Position numbers and translations under genes: made by a program. This document shows positions 29,427-38,328 of a stretch of DNA of 64,000 bases, one piece after another. Positions within the stretch are counted from its first letter, which is position 1; each line of letters begins with the position of its first letter. The notes under the pieces were generated by a model that was given only the letters and a program-made list of their open reading frames with translations, was not told where the DNA came from and searched no databases. The stretch is from Zooshikella harenae (GTDB lineage Bacteria; Pseudomonadota; Gammaproteobacteria; Pseudomonadales; Zooshikellaceae). Where the stretch lies: NCBI RefSeq assembly GCF_018837975.1, contig NZ_JAGSOY010000010.1, positions 40,974 through 104,973 of the forward strand, given 5' to 3'.

Positions 29427-32400
29427 GCCAACCTGCTGATAGTCATGCCAGGTTAGCAGCGCTTGACCCTGCACAGTCATTTGCAGTAACGGCACCTGCG
29501 GGATCAGGTAAAACAGGTTTGCTGACACAACGCGTGTTAACACTCCTGGGGGTTGTCGAAAAGCCAGAAGAAATTCTCTGTATTACCTTTACCCGTAAAG
29601 CAGCTGCTGAGATGCGTGTTCGTATTCTTAATGCACTACGTCAAGCCGCTAGTTGTTCTTGTCCGGAAGACCCCTATTTAGCGCAGACTTACCAGTTGGC
29701 TCGTCAAGCCTTACAGCAAAATGAATCAATGGGTTGGCAGCTATTGGAGAATGCTAACCGGCTACGCATTCAAACCATTGATGGGTTTTGTGCACAGCTT
29801 GCCAGGCAGTTACCCATGCTGTCAGGGTTTGGCGGTATGCCAGAGATTGTTGATAGCGCACATCTGCTTTATGAAGAAGCGGTAAAACGCTTGCTCGCTG
29901 AGCTGAATATTCAGGATGTAATTGGTGATGATATCGCCTTATTGCTGGACCACTTAGATAATCGCATGGATCGACTCCAGCGGTTGTTGGTGAGCTTGTT
30001 GGAGCGTCGTGACCAGTGGTTACAGTTCATGGTGGCATGTCACCAGGATGAGCAGTTTCAAGCTAAGCTGGAGCAGGCAATCTATCAAGTCAATTGTCAG
30101 CTTTTACAGGAGGTTCGAGACAAACTTGCACCATATAGCAGTGACTTAGTGGTGTTGGCAGATCAAGCGGCACAGCAGCTGGTCAGTGAGGAGCCAGATC
30201 ATATTCAGGTGTCATGCTTGGGAATGATTGAGCTACCCAAAGCTGAACCCTCTGTTCTCTCACAATGGCTTGGCCTGGCTGAAATGTTACTGACGCAAAA
30301 AGGCCAATGGCGTAAGTCAGTGACTAAAAAGCAAGGCTTTCCTCCAGGGAAAACGAAAGCTGAAAAAGAGCAGCTTGAGCCATTGAAGCAGGCGATGAAT
30401 GCGTTGTTGGCGACGTTATCTGAGCAACCTGGATTGGCGGAAGCATTACAGCAAGTTCGTATCTTGCCACCTGTTACCTATGCGCCGCAGCAGTGGCAGG
30501 TCCTTAAAGCATTAAGCCATGTATTACCACGTTTAGCAGGACATTTACTGTTAGTTTTTCGAGATCAAGGAACAGTCGATCATAGCCAAATCACAGAAGC
30601 AGCACTGGTGGCATTAGGGCAGGATTTAACGCCCTCTGATTTAGCATTACGCCTGGACTATCAGATAAAACATATCCTAGTGGATGAGTTTCAGGATACT
30701 TCATCACCACAATTTGCGTTGTTGACGCGGTTGGTCCAAGGCTGGATGCCTGGTGATAATCGCTCGTTGTTTATTGTCGGCGATGGCATGCAATCCTGCT
30801 ATGGTTTCCGAGATGCCAATGTAGGGTTGTTTTTGCGGGCCAGGCGTTATGGTGTGGGGGATGTGTCATTAACGCCGTTGCAACTCACCACAAATTTCCG
30901 TTCACAAGCAGGTATTATTGACTGGGTAAACCAGGTTTTTCGACAGGCTTTTCCTGCTCAAGAAAATATTCCCTTAGGTGCTGTGCAATACAGTGCGTCT
31001 ACACCATTTTGCCCTGCCCTGGATGAAAGCCCGGTGGTTTGTATCGGTTGTGAAGATAGCTCACGACAACTTGAGGCCCAGCAAATTACTCAGTTGATAC
31101 AAAAACAGCTAAACAAAGAACCACAACAGACGATCGCTATACTAGTCCGTAACCGAAGCCACCTTAAAACGATTATTCCTGCACTTCAGCAAGCAGGTAT
31201 TCGCTGGCAAGCGACTGATATTGATCCTTTAGCCAGTCGACCTTTGATTCTTGACCTTTTAAGCTTAACTCGAGCACTGACAAATATGGCAGATAAGCTT
31301 GCCTGGTTAGCAGTGCTCCGAGCGCCTTGGTGTGGTTTAGGTCAGCAAGATCTGGAAGTAATCGCTCAAGCTGAAACTAAAACGGTTATTCAGAACATAC
31401 AAACCCTTGAAGTCATCAATCATCTTAGCCAGGATGGAGTGCAACGCATACAGCGTGTAGCGCCAGTTTTGGCGGATGCGTATCAACAGCGCCAGCGTAA
31501 ACATTTAGTGACGCTGGTACAGGGTTGTTGGTTGGCACTAGGGGGGCCAGCCGCCACGCTTGATTTAGCCACGTTAAATGATCTGGATGCTTTTTGGTTG
31601 GTATTGGACAACATGCCATCAACGATTATTAATCCATTTAATCATACAGAGCTTGAAGAAAAGGTCGCGAAGCTATATGCGCAGGCAGACCCAGAGGGTG
31701 ACCCTCGCGTGCAGATAATGACTATTCACAAGGCCAAGGGGCTGGAGTTTGATACAGTTATTTTGCCTGGGTTAGAGAAACGAGGTCAGGCTGACAGTTC
31801 TTCTTTATTGTTGTGGCAGCAGCGTTTAAGTGAAGATCAACAGTCCCCCTCTTCGCTTTTAATGTCTCCACTACATCGTTATGAGGATGAACAAGGCGAT
31901 AAACTCTATGAGTTTATTCGCCAGCAAGAGCAACAGAAGCAGCGACTAGAGTCGATTCGAGTGCTTTATGTAGCCTGCACCCGCGCCAAAAAACAACTTT
32001 ATTTATTATTTTCAGGCGACCCGAATAAAGAACCCAGTAAAGATGCATTGCTCGCAGCCATCTGGCCTGCTATTCGCCACCAAATTCAGTGGCAAACGTT
32101 GACCTCTTCTATTGATGAGTCTGTACATGTAAATATGGTGAATGGGCAGTTTCTGCACCGACTTCCTGCTGACTGGTTGAGTCCAGGTTTACAAAGTGGT
32201 CAGTTGTTAAAAGACTACCGCGGGGAAGAATATGACGGTGAAGAAAATATGCCTGAGCTGGTTTGGGATGATGTTCCTCGTCATGTGGGTACTGTCGTGC
32301 ATCGGGCGCTATATCATATTACCATCACAGGCGTAGAACAGGTGTCGGCGCAAGCTGAGGCTTACTGTGAACAGCGCCAGGCTATGTGGTTACAACACTT

Positions 32401-32809
32401 GCGTCAACTCGGGGTTGGTCGTGAGGATTATGAACGTGCACTGCAATCAGTCAGGGCAGCGGTATTGAAGACATTGCAAGATCCACAAGCCTCGTGGCTA
32501 TTGAATCACTCACTGGAAGATAGTCAGTGCGAATACCCTATTACGATGCAGATACGTGGAAAAATGCTGCATTATGTTGTTGATCGGACATTTATTGATG
32601 CTGAAGGCACACGCTGGATTGTGGACTATAAAACAGTTGAACTGGATTCACGAATGGGTTCGCTGGATAAATTAATTCAGCATGAAGTCGCTGAATATAA
32701 ATCGCAGCTCCAGAATTATGCACAAACGTTTCAATTAATGGAGTCTCGGCCGACTCAAGCAGCCCTTTATTTTACCAATATTTCTCGTTTAATTAAGGTG
32801 ATGGTATAG
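29423..32809 (+). CDS. AddA/RecB-like UvrD-family helicase-nuclease
   Basis: The 1128-residue protein starts at ATG 29423, overlapping the upstream stop. It has Walker A A-P-A-G-S-G-K-T (about 30), the I-T-F-T-R-K-A-A-A-E-M motif, Walker B L-V-D-E-F-Q-D-T-S, and late helicase motifs I-H-K-A-K-G-L-E-F and V-A-C-T-R-A-K-K. The C-terminal nuclease domain shows V-V-D-R-T-F-I-D and W-I-V-D-Y-K-T. This is the AddA architecture: superfamily 1A translocase plus nuclease. With the upstream protein it should resect double-strand breaks for RecA loading. Any Chi recognition is unknown. Confidence 0.9.
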   Translation: MSQPADSHARLAALDPAQSFAVTAPAGSGKTGLLTQRVLTLLGVVEKPEEILCITFTRKAAAEMRVRILNALRQAASCSCPEDPYLAQTYQLARQALQQNESMGWQLLENANRLRIQTIDGFCAQLARQLPMLSGFGGMPEIVDSAHLLYEEAVKRLLAELNIQDVIGDDIALLLDHLDNRMDRLQRLLVSLLERRDQWLQFMVACHQDEQFQAKLEQAIYQVNCQLLQEVRDKLAPYSSDLVVLADQAAQQLVSEEPDHIQVSCLGMIELPKAEPSVLSQWLGLAEMLLTQKGQWRKSVTKKQGFPPGKTKAEKEQLEPLKQAMNALLATLSEQPGLAEALQQVRILPPVTYAPQQWQVLKALSHVLPRLAGHLLLVFRDQGTVDHSQITEAALVALGQDLTPSDLALRLDYQIKHILVDEFQDTSSPQFALLTRLVQGWMPGDNRSLFIVGDGMQSCYGFRDANVGLFLRARRYGVGDVSLTPLQLTTNFRSQAGIIDWVNQVFRQAFPAQENIPLGAVQYSASTPFCPALDESPVVCIGCEDSSRQLEAQQITQLIQKQLNKEPQQTIAILVRNRSHLKTIIPALQQAGIRWQATDIDPLASRPLILDLLSLTRALTNMADKLAWLAVLRAPWCGLGQQDLEVIAQAETKTVIQNIQTLEVINHLSQDGVQRIQRVAPVLADAYQQRQRKHLVTLVQGCWLALGGPAATLDLATLNDLDAFWLVLDNMPSTIINPFNHTELEEKVAKLYAQADPEGDPRVQIMTIHKAKGLEFDTVILPGLEKRGQADSSSLLLWQQRLSEDQQSPSSLLMSPLHRYEDEQGDKLYEFIRQQEQQKQRLESIRVLYVACTRAKKQLYLLFSGDPNKEPSKDALLAAIWPAIRHQIQWQTLTSSIDESVHVNMVNGQFLHRLPADWLSPGLQSGQLLKDYRGEEYDGEENMPELVWDDVPRHVGTVVHRALYHITITGVEQVSAQAEAYCEQRQAMWLQHLRQLGVGREDYERALQSVRAAVLKTLQDPQASWLLNHSLEDSQCEYPITMQIRGKMLHYVVDRTFIDAEGTRWIVDYKTVELDSRMGSLDKLIQHEVAEYKSQLQNYAQTFQLMESRPTQAALYFTNISRLIKVMV

Positions 32810-32810
32810 C

Positions 32811-32832
32811 TATACCCTTCGTAGAGGGTATA
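32811..32832. terminator. Short stem-loop after the helicase gene
   Basis: TATACCCT (32811-32818) pairs with AGGGTATA (32825-32832) around a 6-nt loop, directly after the helicase stop codon. No U tract follows immediately; the next T-rich run begins about 17 bases later. Confidence 0.35.
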
Positions 32833-32972
32833 TTCATCGTCGAATAAAGTTTTTTTAGAAAAAATGTCATCATAGGCTCTGTTTATTGCGCAGGTTTTAT
32901 TACAATAAATTCACTTGGTGCTGATGAGCCAAGTTAAACAAGATAGGGTGTAATAAATAAATAGGAATCATG

Positions 32973-34049
32973 ATGTCTAAGTTACCCATTGATGACTTAA
33001 ATGTTGTCGCACAAGACTTACTGATAACACCAACCCAGTTGAAGCGAGATATACCGTTATCAGATAAAGCTTATGAGGTTGTAGATCAAGGTCGAGAAAC
33101 TATTCGAAACATTTTAGATCACAAAGATCACCGTTTAATGGTTGTGATTGGTCCCTGCTCTATTCACGATACCGAAGCTGCGATTGATTATGCTCATCAT
33201 TTGAAGAAACTGGCCGATGCAGTGTCAGATACCCTCTATCTTGTTATGCGTGTGTATTTTGAGAAGCCAAGAACCACAGTGGGTTGGAAAGGCCTTATCA
33301 ATGATCCTTATTTAAATGATTCCTTTAAAATTGAAGACGGGCTACACATCGGCCGTAAACTATTGTTGGATGTTGCGGAAATTGGGCTGCCTACGGCCAC
33401 TGAAGCCCTGGATCCCATTTCACCTCAATATTTACAAGACTTGATCAGTTGGTCTGCTGTGGGTGCAAGAACAACTGAATCTCAGACACACCGGGAAATG
33501 GCCAGTGGTCTGTCTTCTGCTGTAGGTTTTAAAAATGGTACTGATGGCAGCCTTACTGTGGCGATCAATGCGTTACAGTCTGTTTCAAGCCCTCACCGTT
33601 TTTTGGGGATTAACCGAGATGGCCAGGTCGCGATCATTCATACCCGAGGTAATCCTTATGGGCATGTGGTGCTACGTGGTGGTAATGGTAAACCTAATTA
33701 TGACTCTGTTAATGTGGCCTTGTGTGAGCAGGCACTAGGGAAGCACGGTATTACGCCCAATTTGATGATCGATTGCAGCCATGCTAACTCAAATAAAGAC
33801 CCTAGCTTGCAACCATTAGTGATGGAAAATGTGACGAATCAAATCATTGATGGGAATGAGTCCATTATTGGGTTGATGGTAGAGAGCCATCTTGGCTGGG
33901 GTAGTCAATCTGTTCCTGATAACTTAGAAGACCTGAAATACGGTATTTCAATTACTGATGCGTGTATTGACTGGGATACCACGGAAAAAAGTTTGATTGA
34001 CATGCGTAACAAGCTAAAAGATGTATTGCCAAAACGAAACGTTAAATAA
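32973..34049 (+). CDS. 3-deoxy-7-phosphoheptulonate (DAHP) synthase, class I
   Basis: The 358-residue enzyme condenses PEP and erythrose 4-phosphate in the first step of aromatic amino acid synthesis. Class I alpha motifs are present: V-V-I-G-P-C-S-I-H-D, R-V-Y-F-E-K-P-R-T-T-V-G-W-K-G, G-A-R-T-T-E-S-Q-T-H-R, and D-C-S-H-A-N-S-N-K-D near the C-terminus. The feedback type (Tyr, Phe or Trp; aroF/aroG/aroH) cannot be assigned reliably. ATG 32973 has better ribosome spacing than the adjacent ATG 32970. No trpL-like leader was seen. Confidence 0.93.
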   Translation: MSKLPIDDLNVVAQDLLITPTQLKRDIPLSDKAYEVVDQGRETIRNILDHKDHRLMVVIGPCSIHDTEAAIDYAHHLKKLADAVSDTLYLVMRVYFEKPRTTVGWKGLINDPYLNDSFKIEDGLHIGRKLLLDVAEIGLPTATEALDPISPQYLQDLISWSAVGARTTESQTHREMASGLSSAVGFKNGTDGSLTVAINALQSVSSPHRFLGINRDGQVAIIHTRGNPYGHVVLRGGNGKPNYDSVNVALCEQALGKHGITPNLMIDCSHANSNKDPSLQPLVMENVTNQIIDGNESIIGLMVESHLGWGSQSVPDNLEDLKYGISITDACIDWDTTEKSLIDMRNKLKDVLPKRNVK

Positions 34050-34064
34050 CGATTAAGCTAACTT

Positions 34065-34093
34065 AGGGCTTGAGGGCTTAGTTCTCAAGCCCT
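34065..34093. terminator. Perfect 10-bp stem-loop after DAHP synthase
   Basis: AGGGCTTGAG (34065-34074) and CTCAAGCCCT (34084-34093) pair perfectly around a 9-nt loop, between convergent genes. It lacks a U tract, like the stems at 6346-6375 and 22656-22701. Confidence 0.5.
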
Positions 34094-34119
34094 GATAGTA
34101 ATATTTTAAACGTTAATAT

Positions 34120-34488
34120 TTACTGTAACAGTGATAGCTGTTGAGGAGAAACTTCTGCTGAGAACTCCTCTTCGCTTTCTTTTAATGTCTTAGACTTTTT
34201 CGTGGAATGAGGCATATTTTCAATTCGACGTAATAGTATAGCTTTACAGATAAGGCATATCTCAGACAAGCGCTGATTAGTGAGCACATCTGCGAAGGAA
34301 GCATGTTGAATCACCTCTGTACATAACGTGCGATTTCGTTGCCCTTCTTCAATGTCATAGTTTGACTCCACAAGATGGTGCTCATGACTTTCAGGGTCAG
34401 TAATCACAAAGTAATCAGAAAGTATACTCTGCTTGTAGCGTTTCACCGTATCGTCTGTCATTCCTGGCAAAAGGCGGCTAAGATACAC
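34120..34488 (-). CDS. Hypothetical protein, 122 residues
   Basis: I do not recognise this family. The frame starts with GTG at 34488, preceded at a workable distance by AAAGG; ATG 34461 is an alternative. The protein is soluble, with a cysteine pair in I-C-L-I-C-K and a charged, Ser/Glu-rich tail. It is divergent from greB and convergent with the DAHP synthase gene. The open frame with reasonable amino acid use supports a real gene. Confidence 0.5.
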   Translation of the reverse strand: MYLSRLLPGMTDDTVKRYKQSILSDYFVITDPESHEHHLVESNYDIEEGQRNRTLCTEVIQHASFADVLTNQRLSEICLICKAILLRRIENMPHSTKKSKTLKESEEEFSAEVSPQQLSLLQ

Positions 34489-34572
34489 GATTTATTGGCC
34501 TTTGAATAGACTACAGTTAATTCAACCTGGTACTCTGGTTAGCAACTGATACGGTGACTGATATTTTCTGCT

Positions 34573-35088
34573 ATGAGCAAAAATACATGTTCTCGTCCCC
34601 CCTATATTACGCCTGAAGGTGCAAAAGCACTTCAAGACGAGCTGGACTACTTATGGCGTATTAAGCGTCCTGAGGTTACACAGACTGTTGCTGAAGCGGC
34701 AGCACTGGGTGACCGCTCTGAAAATGCTGAATATATCTATGGTAAGAAACAGCTGCGAGAAATTGATCGTCGAGTGCGGTATTTACGAAAACGACTAGAG
34801 CATATCAAGGTTGTTGATAGCCTGCCTGAGCAAAGAGATAAAGTATACTTTGGTGCTTGGGTCACAGTGGAAGATGAAGAAGGTATACAGGCACATTATC
34901 GAATTGTGGGTACAGATGAATCTGATGCGAGTCAGGGATTAATCAGTATTGATACACCTGTAGCTCGAGCCATGATTGGTAAAACATTGTTTGATGAAGT
35001 TGACTTGGTACTCCCTTCAGGTCATAAGACAATTACTGTCATTGCTATTGACTATACTGAATCTTCATCGCAAATGTTTGAAAAGTAA
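34573..35088 (+). CDS. greB: Transcription elongation factor GreB
   Basis: The 171-residue protein has the Gre N-terminal coiled coil (about 10-80, with G-D-R-S-E-N-A-E-Y at the acidic tip that reaches the RNA polymerase active site) and a C-terminal FKBP-like domain. The K-R-P-E-V-T and Y-G-K-K-Q-L-R-E-I-D-R-R basic runs fit GreB better than GreA. It rescues backtracked polymerase by stimulating transcript cleavage. Confidence 0.95.
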   Translation: MSKNTCSRPPYITPEGAKALQDELDYLWRIKRPEVTQTVAEAAALGDRSENAEYIYGKKQLREIDRRVRYLRKRLEHIKVVDSLPEQRDKVYFGAWVTVEDEEGIQAHYRIVGTDESDASQGLISIDTPVARAMIGKTLFDEVDLVLPSGHKTITVIAIDYTESSSQMFEK

Positions 35089-35643
35089 AAAATTAAATGA
35101 CTTATGGTGAAGGTGGAACAACCGTATTTATTAAAGAGGTGTGGACTGGCTGTTTTGAGCTGAGACAGTATTCGATTTGTTATGTATAACGTTAAAAGTT
35201 GGGCGAACTGATTAGTTAAATTTTAATAATTTTATACGATGGTTTTGGTTTGATGAGAAAAAAGCGTTTTTTTCGCTTCTTTATTTGATTTAATGGTCCT
35301 GCCGCACTATTTTATCAACGGGTTGATAAAAAGTTTTATCTACAAGTGATGTACGTATTAACAAAAATATGCTGTAGTCGACACAACAACGAGAATTGTT
35401 TAACAAAACGCTTGACTAATTCACGCTAAATATAATCAAATAACCAATGTCTTATTCACTTAGGCATTTATAAGCTTAGCCTAAAATGTAAGACACTTTT
35501 TTTACTAATAATAAGTGTGAATAAAAAATTAAAAAAATAAAAATGGGTATTTCTTTAAGGGAGGTGATTGTTTAGATAAGCTCCTAAGATACGTGAATAA
35601 TAATAACAATTAAGGAAAATATAATAAGAACAAAGGATCAACT
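35089..35643. other. AT-rich intergenic region upstream of the lipase gene
   Basis: A 555-bp region with no recognisable gene. It ends with AAAGGA, the ribosome site of the lipase gene. A run GAAAAAAGCG/CGCTTCTTT near 35256-35283 could be a weak greB terminator. Otherwise nothing specific was seen. Confidence 0.4.
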
Positions 35644-36588
35644 ATGAAAATGTCAATTAAGCTAGGCGCGTGGTTATTTGGCGCTACTTTAGTTGTTTCA
35701 TCGGTTTCTAGTTTTGCTGCAGAAAAACGCAGTGCTACACAGTATACGAAAACACGATATCCCATTGTTTTAGTCCATGGGATGTTTGGTTTTGACTCTG
35801 CATTAGGCGTAGATTATTGGTATGGTATTGTGTCTGACTTACGTCGTAGTGGTGCAGAAGTCTATGTAGCTCAAGTGACAGCGTTGGAAGATAGTGTTCG
35901 TCGTGGTGAAGAATTATTGCATTATCTTGAAGAGCTTAAAGCGATAACAGGACATTCAGCGTTTAATCTGATTGGACACTCGCAGGGTGGTCCTACCAGT
36001 CGTTATGTTGCTGCAGTACGTCCTGACTTGGTTAAATCTGTTTCTTCAGTTGCCTCACCTCATAAGGGCAGTAAAGTGGCTGATCTACTGATGACAAAAC
36101 CTGGTGGTAATATGGGCGATAAACTGTTGAAAACAGTATTCAACGGCTTAGCAAAGCTTATTGGTATTGCTTCTGGCTCTCCGCAAGACAAACAAGATTT
36201 TCAACGAAGTCTCTCCTCTTTAAGTACTTACGAATCAGCATTATTTAATGCCCAATTTCCTGCAGGTATTCCGTCATCTTTTTGTGGTGAGGGGGAGTCG
36301 CTGGTTAGTGGAGTACGCTATTACTCTTGGGCAGGCAGCTCAACGCTGACAAATGTCCTTGATGCCAGTGATTATGCGTTATCTGCAACAGGGCTGGCTT
36401 TTTCAGAAGAGAATGATGGAATGGTTGCCCGTTGTAGTAGCCACTTGGGACGTGTTATTCGGGATAATTTTAAGATGAACCATTTAGATCAAATAAATCA
36501 CTTTTTTGGTATTCACCACTTATTTGAGACTGATCCAGTGACGGTTTACCGTCAGCATGCTAGCCGCCTTCAACTTGCAGGATTGTAA
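35644..36588 (+). CDS. Secreted triacylglycerol lipase, subfamily I.1/I.2
   Basis: The 314-residue protein has a signal peptide ending near S-S-F-A-A (about 26) and an alpha/beta hydrolase fold. The oxyanion segment V-L-V-H-G-M-F-G precedes the nucleophile S113 in G-H-S-Q-G-G. D258 (E-E-N-D-G-M) and H280 (M-N-H-L-D) complete the triad, and C214/C264 match the conserved disulfide of Pseudomonas and Burkholderia lipases. Those enzymes need a membrane foldase (Lif), which is not encoded next to this gene; in many species it is. Likely exported by the type II pathway. Confidence 0.9.
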   Translation: MKMSIKLGAWLFGATLVVSSVSSFAAEKRSATQYTKTRYPIVLVHGMFGFDSALGVDYWYGIVSDLRRSGAEVYVAQVTALEDSVRRGEELLHYLEELKAITGHSAFNLIGHSQGGPTSRYVAAVRPDLVKSVSSVASPHKGSKVADLLMTKPGGNMGDKLLKTVFNGLAKLIGIASGSPQDKQDFQRSLSSLSTYESALFNAQFPAGIPSSFCGEGESLVSGVRYYSWAGSSTLTNVLDASDYALSATGLAFSEENDGMVARCSSHLGRVIRDNFKMNHLDQINHFFGIHHLFETDPVTVYRQHASRLQLAGL

Positions 36589-36673
36589 AATCTTGTATCA
36601 AGGTTGTTAGTTTTGTGACATTGCTGAGTGTTTGGTTGTCATTTATGTTTAGTTTCATTACGATACACAAAAA

Positions 36674-37087
36674 GTGATCACTATGGTAAGGCAGTCCATG
36701 ACATCACCAACTTGTACAACTGTAAACCCTGATCATATGAGAGAAAATGCACGTACTGCAGTTAATTTTCTCAAGGCAATAAGTAACGAAAATCGACTTA
36801 TGATTTTATGCTACTTGGGGGAAAGGGAGTTTTCTGTTTCGCAGTTGAATGACTGTCTCGATTTGAGTCAGTCAGCCCTCTCACAGCATTTAGCTGTACT
36901 GCGCAAGGATGGTCTGGTGACTACGCGCAAAGAAGCGCAAACAGTTTACTACTCTTTAGCCAGTGAGGAAGCCAAAGAACTCATTAGCTTACTGCACAAA
37001 TTATTTTGTCCAGCCCCTATTTCAGCCGTTACTTCAGAGCTTCCATCCACTTCTTCAGCCCCGGTAAATAGTTATGAAGTAGTTTAA
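36674..37087 (+). CDS. ArsR-family transcriptional regulator
   Basis: The 137-residue product (GTG 36674; ATG 36683 or 36698 are alternatives) contains one winged helix with N-E-N-R-L-M-I-L-C-Y-L and the recognition helix L-S-Q-S-A-L-S-Q-H-L-A-V-L-R. It resembles the BigR/SoxR-like thiol-sensing subgroup more than metal-binding ArsR, but only two Cys lie near the helices (C46, C58 in the long frame) plus one near residue 115, so the signal is open. It follows the lipase gene on the same strand by 85 bases. Confidence 0.8.
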   Translation: MITMVRQSMTSPTCTTVNPDHMRENARTAVNFLKAISNENRLMILCYLGEREFSVSQLNDCLDLSQSALSQHLAVLRKDGLVTTRKEAQTVYYSLASEEAKELISLLHKLFCPAPISAVTSELPSTSSAPVNSYEVV

Positions 37088-37272
37088 TAAGTTAGTTTTG
37101 GTGTTCTTTTTGATCGGAACTAACACATAATAAAAACGTTCACATACTTGCACTTTATGTTATTTCGCCGAGTAATATATTACTTGGTGAAATAACACTA
37201 AAATGTATTTTTGATAATAATTAGAATTCTTTTTTAGCTCCAAATTACCTTAATATTGATATTTCAAAATAA

Positions 37273-37412
37273 GGGCACCTCTAAAAATAGTGACTTTTTT
37301 GTGAGAGCAAGAAAGCACTGTACGGAGGGCTACAGTGTATAAGAAATACATGAGGATCCAAGCACAGCGCTTACACAGCTATCAGGGAAAAAGCTCATTT
37401 TTAGAGGTGCCC
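37273..37412. mobile_element. MITE-like element of 140 bp
   Basis: The ends are perfect 16-bp inverted repeats (GGGCACCTCTAAAAAT at 37273-37288 and its complement at 37397-37412). Both ends are flanked by ATAA (37269-37272 and 37413-37416), a candidate 4-bp target duplication. There is no ORF of note. It has the size and structure of a miniature inverted-repeat element mobilised by an IS transposase elsewhere, possibly of the IS5 group. It lies between the convergent ArsR and nfuA genes. Confidence 0.75.
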
Positions 37413-37494
37413 ATAAAAAATGTTTGGGCATATTGGTGGAACATTCCATCCGCTTTTGCCAGGCAGCTAATTTTTGAGATAAATTATTTATAAA

Positions 37495-38073
37495 TTAGTA
37501 GTAGGCTTGTGTTGTATCTGAGTGATCAGTGACATCTCTCACCCCTTTCAACTCAGGTATACGCTCTAGCAGCGTTTTTTCAATACCTTCTTTTAGCGTC
37601 AAATCGACCATACCACAGCCCTGACAACCACCACCAAATTGTAAGATGGCAACATCATCAACGATTTCAATCAACTCGACTCGTCCACCATGTGCTGCCA
37701 GTCCAGGATTGATTTCAGTAATAAGAATGTAGTTAATACGTTCATTCAGTGGGCTATCTTCGCTGATACGTGGTACTTTGGCATTAGGCGCCTTGATGGT
37801 GAGCTGGCCACCAAAGCGGTCAGTCGCGTAATCAACTTCTGCTTCTTCCAAGTATGGTTCACTATCGCCTTCGATCCAGGCACTAAATGCTTTTAGTGGC
37901 ATTTCAATATCGCCTTCCTGTTTCTCATCAGGCTTACAATAGGCGATACAGGTTTCGGCGTAGGGCGTTCCAGGTTGCGTGATAAAAATGCGGATGCCAA
38001 TCCCTTCAACTTCCTGTTTTGCCAGCAGTTCTGCCAAATAATCTTGGGCAGACTCAGTAACTTTGATATTCAT
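37495..38073 (-). CDS. nfuA: Fe/S biogenesis protein NfuA
   Basis: The 192-residue protein has an N-terminal degenerate A-type (IscA-like) domain and a C-terminal Nfu domain with the cluster-binding motif G-G-G-C150-Q-G-C153. Length and layout match E. coli NfuA (191). It carries and delivers 4Fe-4S clusters to target enzymes, especially under oxidative stress or iron limitation. It is divergent from metH across 255 bases. Confidence 0.95.
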   Translation of the reverse strand: MNIKVTESAQDYLAELLAKQEVEGIGIRIFITQPGTPYAETCIAYCKPDEKQEGDIEMPLKAFSAWIEGDSEPYLEEAEVDYATDRFGGQLTIKAPNAKVPRISEDSPLNERINYILITEINPGLAAHGGRVELIEIVDDVAILQFGGGCQGCGMVDLTLKEGIEKTLLERIPELKGVRDVTDHSDTTQAYY

Positions 38074-38328
38074 TTATGACTCTCAGTAACACACTTCAGA
38101 CTAATTCACATTCTAGTTAGACAGTTTATAACAAGTTCAATTCCGAGTAAATTGATCGGGTATTAATAGGCGACAGTTTATTACTAAAGCATCGCTTAAG
38201 TATAAAGGTTTTTGTTAGAATGCTTAGCTTTGCTTGCATATTGCTAATGAATAAACCGCTGTGAAGTGTTAGCAGATCTTTCCTAGGCCAAACCGACTGA
38301 TTGTTAACCCGTCTTCAGGAATAAAATA

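Noticed and set aside
38074..38328. Possible cobalamin or SAM riboswitch before metH
   Set aside because: No B12-box or SAM-type stem set could be recognised in the 255-base gap.
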